Positions 23,282-36,139 of a DNA stretch of 64,000 bases are shown here, piece after piece. Numbering within the stretch: the stretch's first letter is position 1; each line of letters starts with the position of its first letter. This DNA comes from Plotosus lineatus. Taxonomy: Eukaryota; Chordata; Actinopteri; Siluriformes; Plotosidae. The position numbers and the translations under genes are program-made. The notes below the pieces were generated by a model. That model was not told where the DNA came from. It searched no databases and saw only the letters and a list, made by a program, of their open reading frames with translations. Where the stretch lies: assembly GCA_024760905.1 (NCBI GenBank), contig CM045737.1:13379726-13443725 (forward strand), given 5' to 3'.

Positions 23282-23894
23282 ATCAGGTAGAGAGAGTACT
23301 TTGTAGTTTTTGAGGTCTGTATTGCTGGCACTTGCTGTTGATCTTCGCGGCAAATCTGCATTGGATCCTGGGTAGAAGAAAAGGTTTTCTTTTGGATATC
23401 CACCAAAGCAAATCAGCACAACATAAACACAACTGGACTCCGGAAGCAATTGCATTTCCTGTTATGGAAATTTGTTTTCTTTTATGCATGTGGAGAATAC
23501 AATGTGTTAGGTTGAAGTGTTTTATTTATTTATTTATTTAGTTTATTTATTTTTTTTTATGGTTTTAAATTGCACATACTCAGAGAAAAATATAAATGCA
23601 ATGCAGCATGACAATTGCTATATTTAGATCACTAAACTGCAGTACAGACTGTTTAATTAGGTCCACATTTTCAATAGTTTGCCCATTTTATGCAGGCCAG
23701 ATATATATAATCATCAGTCTGCTGTTGTTGGCGCTATGTATGTACCAGGCTTTGGCAAGAAGTGCAACCTACCTTTTGGATAATTTGTTAGGCTGCATTT
23801 TTTTGGCAACCTAAAAATAAATCTTACCCAAAAAACATTGAAAATATAAAGCATTTCATAAGAAAACCTAAAACAGGAAGATCAAAGACAATTA
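23282..23894. other. No gene recognised
   Basis: AT-rich; short (TTTA)n near 23520-23550. Confidence 0.45.
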
Positions 23895-24398
23895 CAGGGA
23901 TCCCTCACTTTCCGTGGTTAATTGGGACCGAGACCCCCCTTCGACCGCCGAATTCCACGAAGTAGGATCAACCCCCCACTGACTGACGTATACGTACATG
24001 TATATGTGTATATAATATCAATAAATACATATTCAACTCTATAAATGCTTATAATAACAAATAACATTCAAAAATAGTGCATAAGATGTAAATAAAATAT
24101 AAATACACACACATACAGATGCACGTGTGCACATACAGATGCACATGCACGCCCTCAGATGCGCACCTCACATAAAAATGTAACTAGTTTTGATGGGAGG
24201 TTTTGGGTTGTTGTGTTTGTTTAGAGGGTTTTTTTTAGCATAGTTGGCCTTGTTTTGCAGCATTTTCCTTAACTTTTCCCCTATTATTCCTTAATTCCGT
24301 TATTTTTTAATTTGATGAATATTCAAAAAAAAACCAAAAAAAAAACACGATGCACTGAAGCAGCATGAATTGAAGCACGAAGTAGCGAGGAATCCCTG
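23895..24398 (-). mobile_element. Tigger-like MITE, family D
   Basis: Ends CAGGGATCCCTCACTTTCCG and 'agtagcgaggaatccctg', each flanked by TA. Interior in family order on the minus strand, with an A-run at 24326-24351. Confidence 0.88.
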
Positions 24399-25689
24399 TA
24401 TTTTAAAATGTAATTCTTTTCACGGCTCTTCTTTTCAGTAGTTTCTTCTGGAAAGAAAACTGTAATTCTCTTTAATATATATGAAACTTCACATGTTTTT
24501 TTTTCCTACCTGGAAACTACCTGCACAAGGCTGATTCTGCCTTGTTGCCTTTTGAGATTTAGCCTATCATTGAAGGACAATGGGTAGATCTTTTGGACCT
24601 GTGATGGGGTTAGCCGTCCCAGCCACCATGAGTCTCCACTGTCATGTGTGCATGCCACAAGACAGTTGGTAAGAGTAGGACCTGTCTACCTATGTATGTA
24701 AAGACTGGATCCGGCTGAATTTGCAGAAGAAACCGTCAAATTGGTTCAATGGAGAAGGCGGTGAACCCAGCAAAGCATCTTGGAGTGCAACCAGAGCACA
24801 CAGTGAGACACACAGGACACTGCCGGCCATCCACTGCATCCTGATCTATCTCCAGCCGTCTCGACTATGTCGTGCCACTGAACTCAGATAGACCGGGACG
24901 AGAGACTGAGGTTGTCGATCTGCGAAACTCTCCCTCACTTACCTTCAAGTCAAGTGCAAGCCATACTGAAGATCATTGTTCTGATATGAAGTCATGGTCA
25001 TCTTCAATCTCGAAGGACAAACAACATCTTTGGAGGAAACCTATATGAAATCCTCATAAGCACAGAAAGTGAATGTAAACACTACATAGAAAGGCCCTCC
25101 TTGAGCCTGAAGGATCTTTCTCTAGTGAAGATATTTACTATAGCAGTTATTTTAATATTTACTTTTGAAGTCATTGAATTTATTTGTCAATTTATAAGTT
25201 GCATGTGTCCAGTGAGTTCTGATTTCCAGCATGATTTATCATGGTGAGATTCTTTCAAAGTTGTAGTTTTCCTCACCAATCACCAGCACTGCATTAGTGT
25301 AAAGGGATGAAGAGTGTGATCCTTCGGGCTGTGCAGGTTGCATTCTGGAAAGTGTATATCACACCATTTGCCACTTCCTGCACACAACTCGACTCATACT
25401 ACACTACAGGTCTTCAGCTAATGATCTTCAAACATTTTCCCAAGGCCAAGGAGGTCAGTGAGGGTATGGTAACCATCCACTAGAAAGCATGGAGACTGGC
25501 AGACTATATGTTGTAATTCTGCAGGTTTGACTCTGGCAGTGGTTTGAAGAGGCCACTGCTGCAGGCTACATTCTGCCAGAGACTCAATAATGATATCATG
25601 ATAGAAATGGCATGCTGCAATATATGGTCCTTGCTCAAGAATCTCATCTCGCCACCGTATACAATCATCTTATCTTATCTATCACTGAA
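24399..25689. other. Unidentified, partly GC-richer block
   Basis: At about 24560-25060 the sequence is less AT-rich than its surroundings and free of microsatellites ('ggttcaatggagaaggcggt', 'gatagaccgggacgagagac'), yet has no long frame. It could be the front part of the gypsy element downstream or a separate relic. The stretch 25100-25690 is unrecognised. Confidence 0.4.
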
Positions 25690-27850
25690 ATAAAATCCCC
25701 AAGCTCCAATCGGTGACTGTTTCAGCCAAGGTTGATGCTGTAAATAGGCAGCCTATCAGGAAGGGAACTGTAACATTGTGTACTCTACACCTTAAACTCT
25801 ACTTGGGGACCCTATATGAGAAGAACATAATGCTTCTTGAAACTATGACACCTAACAACCCCATTATCCTGGGCATGTTGTAAATGGTGCAGCATGATCT
25901 CCTTATCTCCTGGGCAATTAGATGATCATCAAGTGGTCCTTTAGACCACTTCTGTCTTCAACACCGCTTACAGTGCCCATGTTTATGAATCACAGTCACC
26001 TGCTTTAGGAGCCTTAAAATAGAAAGTTATGTTGGCATATCTCCTCACTACCACAACCTGCCTTAGTCTCAGAAGCCTGTCCTCTCACCATCCATATGAA
26101 AGCTTAATTAAACTTCTTTTGTTCGTTCCTCGGACAGATAAATCTACCTTTTGTTTTTTTTTACCAAGATATACCTGTGCAGTGATTATATTCTGATTCG
26201 CATTCGCCCAGAGGATAAGTTGAAGACAGCCATCAGTACCACCAGACGGCAATATTAACAGATAGTGATGCGATACAGGCTCTCTTGTGCCTCTTGGTCT
26301 TCCAAAGTCTGATGAAATTACTTTTTGAGAGAAAATGTATAATTGCATACATTGATGGCATACTGATGTATTCTCCAACACAAGACACACACATCCAGCA
26401 TGCCAGGTAAATGTTGCGTTGGAGGAGTCAAAGTTACTCAAACAGTAAACAAAGTTTACTAGACAGTTCATGCCCAGCCCTGCTGACAAAGAGGCTGGAA
26501 AATCTGAAATCAAACCCTTCAAAATCAAAAACTGACCAGACATTTAGAACTCTAAAAAGGTCTTTGCCACAGCTCCTATACAAAAACAGCCATAGCCAAT
26601 GAAACCCTTCATCATAGAGGTGGATGTTTCAGACACAGGGGCAGAAGCAATCTTGCTCCAGGGAACCAACGAGAAACTTCATCCTATCTTCTACCAAAGT
26701 AAGTTATTCAGGCAAAGACTAACAATGATGCGAGAACTTGAGTTTCTAGAAATTATGTTTGCTCTGGAGGACATTGTTTCCCTGACTAGTGGGGGCCAAG
26801 CTACTATTTATGGTATACCGAGATGACAATAATCAAGAGCACCTGTGCATTGCTAAGTAGTTGAGTCCTCGTCAAGCTTGATGGGCTATGGTTTGATATG
26901 CTTCTCAAGATTTCAGATTACAATAGTCTATTGACCCAGTTCCACAAATAGCACAGCTGACTCTCTTCTAGACAGTTCAGCTACAACACCAACTACATCA
27001 AGCCGGTAACCTTTGTAACATGTCCTATCGCAATTCCATTGGATTGGAGTGCCTACAAAAGATGTCATGTTTCCTGTGCAGCCACCTAGTCACCTGGAGA
27101 AACACCTCATCCACCGTAGGCCACCTCAGAATCCAATGTACTCAGCAGCTCATCCATGAACAACTTGAGGTACTGCTGGCCAAGAAAGCATGCATCACAA
27201 TCACAAAGTATGTGGCATCATACACAGACTACACCCACCTTAAAATGCTCCAGATGTTGCCCAGCAGAAAATTGATGCCATTTCCCATACCTTACTGCCC
27301 CGAATCCCAAATCACATCACAGCCATCCTCCTTGTTTCCATGGAATGTCACAGGACAGAATCCTCAGCTGTGGACAACTGCTTTAAAATGATTGATCTGG
27401 ACTGGAAAAGGCCACAACAATGTCTTGAACAAGCAACAGAGAACGTCAAGGTGAATACCAACCACCATTGTACAGAAGCACCAACTTACCAGTCAGGAAA
27501 ATGGGTATGTTTGACCATCCACAATATTAAGATTCTTCCTGGCTGCAAGAAACTTAAAGACCCCATTTCTCATCCCATATGAGATCCTCAGCAATATCGA
27601 CAGGGTCAAACTAGCGGTAATGTCCCAAAGCTGCATTTCAACTCTATTTCATGACTAATAATTGAAACCTGATACTCTTAGACCCATATCCACTCATTCA
27701 GGCACTGGCACCCCAGGAGCCCCGTAAAATCAATGGGCAACTAGTATATAGGAAAAGGGCCCTACGTCTAGGTTGAGAAATTGGAGCTTCAAGTATCTTT
27801 TGGATTGGGAAGGCTTAATATAGTTTCAAGGAACAATGCTGAGAATTAAC
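25690..27850 (+). mobile_element. Ty3/gypsy LTR retrotransposon, decayed
   Basis: Broken frames follow Ty3/gypsy pol order. A protease-like end (NNPIILGM, then LLISWAI) lies at 25850-25925, and a reverse transcriptase remnant with YIDGILMYSP at the YxDD site at 26345-26380. An RNase H-like start (FIIEVDVSDTGAEAILLQG) lies at 26605-26662. Integrase zinc-binding pieces (STVGHLRIQCTQQLI) lie at 27105-27165, and a chromodomain-like remnant ('cttttggattgggaaggc') near 27795. The chromodomain suggests the chromovirus lineage. Stops, shifts and a loss of most of the RT show it is dead. No LTR pair was recognised. Confidence 0.8.
26599..26826 (+). pseudogene. Ty3/gypsy RT/RNase H fragment
   Basis: A 75-residue frame opening with MKPFIIEVDVSDTGAEAILL and continuing with KLHPIFYQSKLF, the connection into RNase H of Ty3/gypsy pol proteins. 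The Asp of VDVSDTG fits the first RNase H acidic residue. It ends at a stop after 75 residues; later catalytic residues are missing. Confidence 0.75.
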
Positions 27851-28307
27851 CAACAACATTCTCAACTCTCTCTTTGTCGAAGAATTTAATTAGCAACACT
27901 CAAACAAATTTGGCCTTTGTTTCAGAGGCTACCCTATGGAAGAGATCTGCTGCTGTTGCAAACTCCTTGAGGGAACTCCACATCCATCTGCCACTTCCTG
28001 CACACAACCCACACCAATATTTAAACCACATGGTTGAAAATTATTGCTCCTGAGAATAGTTTTCCCAAAGTTACTGAGTCTCTTACACCGCATAAAATAT
28101 TTCAATAACCTGTTTTTGTTACCTAGCTTTTTAATGCCTTTGCTGGTTTGAACTCAATTTTTTAAATCACTGTTTTGGATTCGTCTCTGATTAACTGTTT
28201 GCATAATCCTCTGACCACTGCCTGTATATTAAGATTAGTTTGGAATCGTACAAGTTTAACAAACGTTTCTTTTTTTATCTGCAATTGCATCCCCTCATCA
28301 GTTAGTA

Positions 28308-28667
28308 ATTGGGGCAGTGGTGGTCTAGTGGTATAGGGCGCTGGATCGCTGATCAAAAGGTTGGGGGTTCGAGTCCCACTCTCCACAAGGTTGTCACTGT
28401 CCCCCCCCCAGTGCAGCTAACTGGGTTATCAAAGTCGGGCCATGTCTGTCACTGTCTATGGTGAGAGGCATGTAAAAGAACCATTGCTGACTTTCGTAAA
28501 GAGTAGGCTGCAAAGTCGTCAGCGTGTTTCTGTCCCTTGCTAAAAAGGGTTGTGACAGGAAGGGCATCCGACGTAAAAACCTCTGCCAAGTCAAAATGTG
28601 CGACTCAAATGGTTCGCTGTGGCGACTCCCGAGTAAAAGGGAAAAAGCCGAAAGGAAGACAGACAGA
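28308..28667 (+). mobile_element. SINE family A with RTE tail, full length
   Basis: Runs from the head 'ggggcagtggtggtctagtg' to 'aaaagccgaaaggaagacag' and an (ACAG)n end. A perfect 12-bp target duplication, CATCAGTTAGTA, lies at 28296-28307 and 28668-28679, marking a fairly recent insertion. Confidence 0.93.
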
Positions 28668-28734
28668 CATCAGTTAGTAGTATTTGGTGGGATTTGGTGA
28701 AAGTGTACCATTATATCACTCTCTTACTCATTTA

Positions 28735-28920
28735 ACAAATCACTTAATCCTACTTAGGTCGCAGGGAGGCTGGTACCTATTTCAGCCGGCAATAGGCAAA
28801 AATCGGGGACACCTTGAACCAGTCCATTGTAGAACGATACATGGTGCCGCGCACGGGAATCAAACCCAGAACCTTCTTCTGTGAGGCAGAAGTGGTAATA
28901 ACTATGTCACAATGCAATCC
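28735..28920 (-). mobile_element. SINE family B, internally deleted
   Basis: The reversed tail 'aatcacttaatcctacttag' is joined directly to 'aacccagaaccttcttctgt' and a head-like 'gtggtaataactatgtcaca'. The middle of the family body is missing. Confidence 0.65.
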
Positions 28921-29089
28921 CTTATATAATATGCGATAAAAACATCCATTAAAAAAGGTCCAGCATGTAAAGTTGCATTTCTGGCACACTTGAGCTGTCT
29001 TCCCAGAATTACTCCTGGGTGGCTTTAGTGCATATTGCATAGCTTCTTAACTGCAAGCCCAGGGAACTACTGCCCTGCCCAGATTTCAT

Positions 29090-29180
29090 GTTTTTCCTGC
29101 TTCAACACACCTGATCCAGCTTATCAGCTAATTATCGAGCTCATTGTGCACTGGATCAGGTGTGTTGGGAACTAGGAATA
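29090..29180. repeat. Palindromic MITE-like repeat (family H)
   Basis: 'caacacacctgatccagc' is mirrored by 'actggatcaggtgtgttg', forming a ~90-bp near-palindrome. Similar words are scattered in fish genomes; compare 58555-58742. Confidence 0.6.
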
Positions 29181-29836
29181 CGTGAAACAATTACGCAGCC
29201 AGAGGGGATTTCACTTGTATAATGCTTCAGTACCTATGCTTAAGTAAATGTATGCACAAGTGAGTACTTGTGCAGAGTCATTTTGTTTTTGTGTGTTTAT
29301 GTGATGAGGTAATGGGTAGTTGAAGCTCTTATCAGATGGAGAAGGAGGGGTGAGATGCATTTCCTGCTGAATTCTGAACAGTTGTGCCACAAAAGGCTCT
29401 TTGTAAGAGCAGTTTCTGCATCACCGTGCTGCACGGTGGATTCAGCCAGACTCCTGACCCTCTCATCCTACCCTTCTTTTTCTCTCCACCCGCCAGGGAG
29501 AGACCAATTAGTGACAATACAAGTAGGTTAGGCTGCCCATTCAGAGAAGGCATTATTGAGCACAATGCCAGGAGGATTGTAAGCTAACAATAAGACTCAT
29601 AGGCCAGTGTTAGAGTGTCACTGACATTGTTGGACTAAACCAAGAGAGCCATTTATTTCCCCAAGAGTGAGAAGAGACACCTGAGCTCCCAGTGTGTGCA
29701 TGCATGTCTGTGAGAGAGAGGAGGATGGACAGACGGTGGGTGGGGGGGGCACTTGAGAATGGAAGGTTTGTGTTTCATGGCAGAGCCTGATGCTTTTTCT
29801 CTCATATCATTCCATTACAGTTTCTATCAAGGGTCG

Positions 29837-29903
<67 letters not shown>

Positions 29904-30082
29904 GGTTTGATGCTCCAAATACTGATGGGAAAGGGATGATGTAATGTTCTTAGTCTGTAGGTTAGGGGTGAGAGGTTATTTGAGTCCATACTAAAAGAGC
30001 TAACTCTACTGCCATTGTCTGGAGTCATGGCCTATGACCTAAGGGTCAATGGTTTACTTTTTATAGGATTTTAACATGACAC

Positions 30083-30166
<84 letters not shown>

Positions 30167-30243
30167 CACTTATGTTTGGCTCAGCAGCTTCAAATCTCTC
30201 TACAATATACCGGTATTTACTTGTTTGTGTATTTATTACGTTT

Positions 30244-30322
<79 letters not shown>

Positions 30323-30527
30323 CGAGAGAGAGAGAGAGAGAGAGCGAGATCAAAAGTGTTTTACAGTATTATAATGCGATTTTGTCACATTTTGTCACAT
30401 TTGTCCATCAGATCTTTTCTGATCCCAACCATGTCCTTGGCAATGAATACAAAATGTTACCATCAAACTGGAAACATGGGGCTTCAAGACTAAAACAATT
30501 TAGACTAAAACGGTTGAGACAAAATTG
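29181..30527. repeat. Microsatellite-rich region without genes
   Basis: Holds (CA)n at 29838-29900, (CT)n(CA)n at 30089-30163 and (TG)n(GA)n at 30247-30348. Sequence between them is unrecognised. Confidence 0.85.
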
Positions 30528-30645
30528 ACTGGCGAGCTGTCCAGGGTGTATCCCGCCCTCGGCCAGAGTTGGCTGAGATGGACGGCAGCCTCCCCGTGAC
30601 CCTAATTATGATTAAGTGGCTTAGAAAATGAATGAATGACTGAGA
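30528..30645 (+). mobile_element. B-type SINE tail
   Basis: 'ctggcgagctgtccagggtg' to 'cctccccgtgaccctaatta' and a GAATGAATGA-type end; the head is absent. Confidence 0.8.
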
Positions 30646-31477
30646 CTAAAACACTATGTGTGCACCAGTCAGCCCTACAATCATTCAGGGGCTTTACTCG
30701 TAGATCAAATATACATTGATAAATATATTTAGTATATAGTATATATTTTTGCCTTTTCTGTGATGTTGTAAATAGAGCTGCTGTGATGCAAAAAATAATT
30801 ACAGAGTTCTCTGGCGATAAAGTGTTACTGTCTTCATCATCATCATCGCTGTTTGGCTGATTATCTAACAGCACGTTGAGTTGCTATTGCGTGCATGACT
30901 TCCAAAATAAAAATGAATGATAATCGGATATACTGTATTTTTAGCTAATAATTCAGGAAAGTCTAATATAAAGTGATGAGTATAACCACCAATAGATAAT
31001 AATCGGGGGGAAAGTCTCATGGCAAAATAGAGCAAGCACTGTATGTGTTCCTACCTCTATCCCTGTGTTTCCTGAATAGGCTCAGGATCCAACGCAGCAC
31101 TGCCCAGGATAAAGTAGCTACTAAATGAATGAAAAGTGCTTCAGTTGTGGTGACATTATAAACGTCACTTTGTAGAGCCTATTAGAAGGAGTTGAAGGTA
31201 TAGTAATGCACATCTGCGTATTTGTTTGTTCATGTGTATGCATGTGAGTGAGAGAATAGATGGTTATGCTTACAAATGAATAGTCCACAATACCCATGAA
31301 AGTGCTGTCATCAACAGTGACTCTTAAGTTATTTATAAAATCACCAAATGACTTCAGGGCTAACTCTCCAAGCACACTCATCTGTTTCTCTTTACTCATT
31401 TTCCATAATACTGCCCTGCAGTCCAAATTATGTATGTAATGATCTGCAAGAGCTAACTTTGATACCCTTCCCCATTT

Positions 31478-31482
<5 letters not shown>
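30646..31482. other. No gene recognised
   Basis: AT-rich; nothing recognised apart from a short (ATC)n at 30834-30848. Confidence 0.45.
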
Positions 31483-31972
<490 letters not shown>

Positions 31973-31978
31973 GATTCT

Positions 31979-32102
31979 ACATTCATTCATTCATTTTTTT
32001 AAGCCGTCTAATCCTAATTTGGGTCAAAGGGAGGCTGGAGCTAAGTCAACCAATTGGGGACGAAGGCAGGGTACACCGTAAACAGCTCGCCAGGCCATTA
32101 CA
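31979..32102 (-). mobile_element. B-type SINE tail
   Basis: Reversed tail beginning 'cattcattcattcatt' and reaching 'acagctcgccaggccattac'. Confidence 0.75.
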
Positions 32103-32274
32103 ACAATTTGGAAACTTTTTCAAGTTTGAAGATGTTATAATTCATATAGTATTACTTAAGCAGTAACATCTTAGCAAGGTTAGGCTGTACTTTAATATTA
32201 TTGTATTAATATTTAAATACATACTATATTTTGGTACATCTTATGTAACTAAAGTTTAAAAAAAAATCTTTTTC

Positions 32275-32625
32275 ATTCTTTTCTGAACCACTTTATCCTT
32301 CATTAGGGTCGTGGAAAGGCTGGAGCCCATCCCAGCTGACTTTGGGCTAGGCGGGATACACCCTGTACAGCTTGCCAGACCAATAGAAAGCCAACACACA
32401 CAACCATTCGCATTCACATCTTGAGGCAGTCAAGAATATCCAACTAGCCCAATGTGTATGTCTTTAGACTACTAGAGCACCTGGAGAAAACCCATGCAAG
32501 CATGGGAGAACATGCAAACTTCACACAGTATCACCCCCCACGAGGCACAGAACTCAAACACAGGACCTTCTTGCTGTGAAGTGGAAGTGCTGACCACTAG
32601 AACATTGTCCTTATACAACCAATTA
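32275..32625 (-). mobile_element. SINE family B, near full length
   Basis: From the reversed tail 'aaccactttatccttcatta' to the head 'ctgaccactagaacattgtc', with 'caggaccttcttgctgtgaa'. Confidence 0.8.
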
Positions 32626-32654
32626 TCATTAGTTATAATTTCTAATTATAATAA

Positions 32655-32975
32655 GAAGGGCTTGGTTAGTTGCTGGATTACCGATTCCAAGTTTGCGGGT
32701 TCAAGCCCCACTGTCAACAATCGTCACTGCTGTTCCCAAAGTGCAGCTAACTGGGTTATCAAAGGCCAGCCATGTCTCTCACTGCTGTGGCAAGAGGCTG
32801 TAAAAGAACCATTGCTGACTTTCAAGAAGTAGCTGCATAGCCATCACGCTGCCCTGCAGTGGTCTGGCGAGATGTCCAAGGTGTGTGCTCTCCTTGCCTG
32901 GAGTCGGCTGAGATGGGTGCCCGCCTCCCTGCAACCCTAATTAAGATTAAGTGGTTCAGAAAATGACTGAATGAA
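32655..32975 (+). mobile_element. SINE family A head with B-type tail
   Basis: 'gggttcaagccccactgtca' (B-box) and 'gcagctaactgggttatcaa', then the B tail from 'ctgccctgcagtggtctggc' to an A-rich end. Confidence 0.8.
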
Positions 32976-33051
32976 TGATTAAAAAAAAAAAAATCAGCCT
33001 TGTAAATTGGGCAATACCCCTCAACCCCTGCAGCACATTATTAAAAGTTTG

Positions 33052-33535
33052 CGCATTTCCAAGATTGGACACCAAAAATGGTGATGATCGGTGACAGCAC
33101 TTGAGTTAATGCACAGAATGCAAATTCAAGATGGCAGCTGGAAAGGTCATTAATGGATATCACACTATGATAAAAAAAAAAAAAACATTAGGCTTATGTA
33201 GTTTAATTGTCCCAAAATTCACACCAAAAATATCGATGTTTAGTGATGGCATTTTTGAACTAAGAGCGCGAAATGCAGATTCAAGATTCTGGCTACGGCA
33301 GCCAGATTGTATACCACACTCTGATCAATAGGTCTATGTAATTACAGTCCTAAACTAAAATCCATACAAAAATGTTGATAATTGGTAATGTTATTTTTCT
33401 AGTCCACGGAATGCACCTTCAATAAGGCAGCTGCAGTGGCCATGTTGGATACGGGACCACAACCAAAATCAATAAGTCATTACCCAGTGCAAACATTCAC
33501 ATCAAAAATGGTGATGATTGGTGATGATGTCTTGA
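33052..33535. repeat. Degenerate ~150-bp tandem repeat, about 3.3 copies
   Basis: Units start with 'acaccaaaaatggtgatgat'-like words near 33069, 33220, 33365 and 33502. Each continues with a 'gaatgcaaattcaagatggc'-like word, then 'ggatatcacactatgat' and 'ttatgtagtttaattg'. No coding frame is conserved among units. Confidence 0.75.
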
Positions 33536-33539
33536 GAGG

Positions 33540-34060
33540 AATGACCCTGTGGATGGGCAACCTTCTCAGGTGACAGCAATGTCCATTGGGCTGAGTGGTG
33601 TAATGTAAGCTGCCCTGATTAAGGAAAGATGCCAAAATGCTCTGAATGTACAGTATTGTGCCTGTTTGTGCTTACTGCTACCAATTTGCTAAAGATTAGC
33701 TTCTTTTTTTTTTCATAATGACATACAATGACTATGACATATTTACGCAGTACTGAGATTAGTTGATCATACCGATAATGTCATTATTTACTGAGTGCAT
33801 GAATTACTGATTCTCTGCCAGGACAAAGAATGACACACAATAATATGGGAGATTTGCCAACAGAAAATGCCAAGAGTAGCTGGTTCTACAGGCCTTTAAC
33901 CCTTTATGCTACCTGAGAAAGCCTTACACATACCATAGCTCGATTTAGCTCACAGATCGTAGTCTAACCCATGACCCCAAAAAAGTGAATTTTGTGTTTG
34001 AATATTGTGAAAACTTCAGAATAAAAGACTTAAGTCTTCTTATTTTCCTTTCAGCTGTTC
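33540..34060. other. No gene recognised
   Basis: Unrecognised AT-rich sequence. Confidence 0.45.
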
Positions 34061-34568
34061 TACCCCCATTTCACTGGAACACGGCAGACTTACGGAAGCA
34101 AAAATGTTGTCATCCGCAAACGTTCCGCAATTATTCCCTCATCTTCCATGTCATTCCGTGTGACTCCGTAGTTATTCCTCAAGTCTTCCTCCACTTCCGT
34201 ATGCTTCCGGCTGGCCAAAATATTCCATGAATGTTCAAAAGCACGTTCACGGAAAAAAAAATCCGTGACTGTTCCGTGGGGTCACTTTGTCGTACCTGTT
34301 TCGCACATGCTGTGAACGTTTCAAGAGTGTAAGAATTTCCACTTTTCCGTAGGATTTTCACCCATTTTACATGTAAAAATGTCAACGCTCTTCTCTAGAC
34401 TGCGTTCCGCGCCTTTCCGCGACACGATTCTTGCATGCCGTAGTCCAGTGAAATGGGTGTATAAGAATTTCCACTTTTCCATAGGATTAGCACCCATGTT
34501 CCATGTAAAAATGCCGAAGCTCTTCTGTAGACTGCGTTCCGCATCTTTTCTCCAGTGAAATGGGGATA
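34061..34568. mobile_element. DNA transposon family E, short copy
   Basis: Left end TACCCCCATTTCACTGGAAC; right end 'tctccagtgaaatggggata'. The left 60 bp match the reverse complement of the right end of 8455-9683. The right terminus is duplicated in tandem, with an internal inverted-repeat copy at about 34444-34462. A TAA target duplication is not evident. Confidence 0.75.
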
Positions 34569-34574
34569 CGTATC

Positions 34575-34893
34575 CCCTTTCTCGGGGGTCAACACAGCGA
34601 ATCATCGCATGTTTGATTTGGCATAGGTTTCTACATTGGCTGCCCTTCCTGACACTACCCTTTTAGCAAGGGGCAGAAACACGCTGACAGCTATGCAGCT
34701 ACTTTTTACGAAAGTCAGCAATGGTTCTTTTATACGAACCTCACACCACAGACAATGAGAGACATGGCCGGCCCTTGATAACCTAGTTAGCTGTACTGGG
34801 GGGACAGTGACAACCTTGTGGAGAGTGAGACTCGAACCCCCAACCTTGGGATCAGCTATCCAACACGTTCACCACTAGGCCACCACTGCCCTC
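34575..34893 (-). mobile_element. SINE family A with RTE tail
   Basis: Reversed tail 'ggtcaacacagcgaatcatc' at left, head 'caccactaggccaccactgc' at right. It directly adjoins the family E element. Confidence 0.85.
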
Positions 34894-35836
34894 ATAAAAG
34901 AATTAAGTATATTTTATATATGATCAATTTCATCAATATCAAAAGTCATAGCACTGAATAGATACACACACTCATGATGTAGAGTAAGCAATGTTTACAT
35001 TAAAAAAAAGAAAGAAATGTAATTTGTGATTTGATAATGTTGCATTAAAATACCTCAAAAGGACACTCAAAATAATTTTTTTTGAGTTTTTAGAATTTTT
35101 ATGCAGCCAACAGATACAAAAGCCCTTCTTGGTCATTTCCTACCACAACATGTTTCTAGCCTAGGAATTTCACGGCCATCGATTCATTTATGGAAATCAG
35201 TCATCCCTCTAGTGATCCTCAATAGGAACTACAAGCCCATGATGTGGAGCTCAAGGTGAAATGAAGCATAAAACACAGTCTTTATTTAAGAAAATAGAGA
35301 GCCAGTGACACCGCTTTTACATCCCAAATCAGGGGGGGGGGGTATTTGTATAGAATCCTATTCCCTTATTAGGGAACTGTTTGGACCAACATTAATGGGG
35401 CCTTTTCTGGAGGTGGCACTGAAAGTAGATAATGTTGTCTCCTCCGTCTCCACTGCAAAAGGCCTGCATTTTTATGTGCATATGACTTGTCCAATTAGTA
35501 TGCCGTGAGGATGTCTTCATTCACTGTTGGTAAAATCGGCTAATGGGCGAAACAATAATCTAATTAGGGAAGGGATAGAGCTGAGGCAATGAATGAATTA
35601 GCAAAGCTTCTAGTTAGAGGAGACTATATAATACAAGTTTAATTATCATTATGAGGTTTTGCAAAAATTGTCATGAGGAAATTTTCAGAGCTCTTAGCAT
35701 TTTAGCATTACAGTCTCCAGTTGCTATTACAGCGAGCTGATGATTCCAGAAATCTTGGATCTTATAATAAATGACAGGCTCTACTTACAACTGCAAAATC
35801 CATAAACAGCTGTTTTCTAAGATGGGAAACAAAATA
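34894..35836. other. No gene; unique sequence, possible regulatory block
   Basis: No mobile element is visible over about 900 bp, unusual here. At 35480-35760 it has several ATTAG/TAATTA-type homeodomain-like words ('tccaattagtatgc', 'aatctaattagggaa'). A G-run lies at 35331-35342. Function is speculative. Confidence 0.35.
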
Positions 35837-36108
35837 CAGTGGTACCTCACTTTACGAAATTAATCCGGTCCAGCGCCTTTTTCGTAACCTGCATTTTTCC
35901 TAAATTGAACCTCATTTTACATGTAAAAAACGCGATTTGTTCCAAGGCCCCCAATACTATCCCCTAAATTCTTTAAAAATGATAAAAGCATACCTTGTAA
36001 GACCTCCTTCTGCTTCAATATCGTACCGATGGTAGACGGGTTTGGTCATATTCCTTTGTGATATCACTCGAGCCCATTTCTTCTTCTCACTTGCACCGGA
36101 AATCACAT

Positions 36109-36139
<31 letters not shown>

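Noticed and set aside
26085..26543. A 152-residue minus-strand frame as a host gene
   Set aside because: It is the antisense of the Ty3/gypsy reverse transcriptase remnant.
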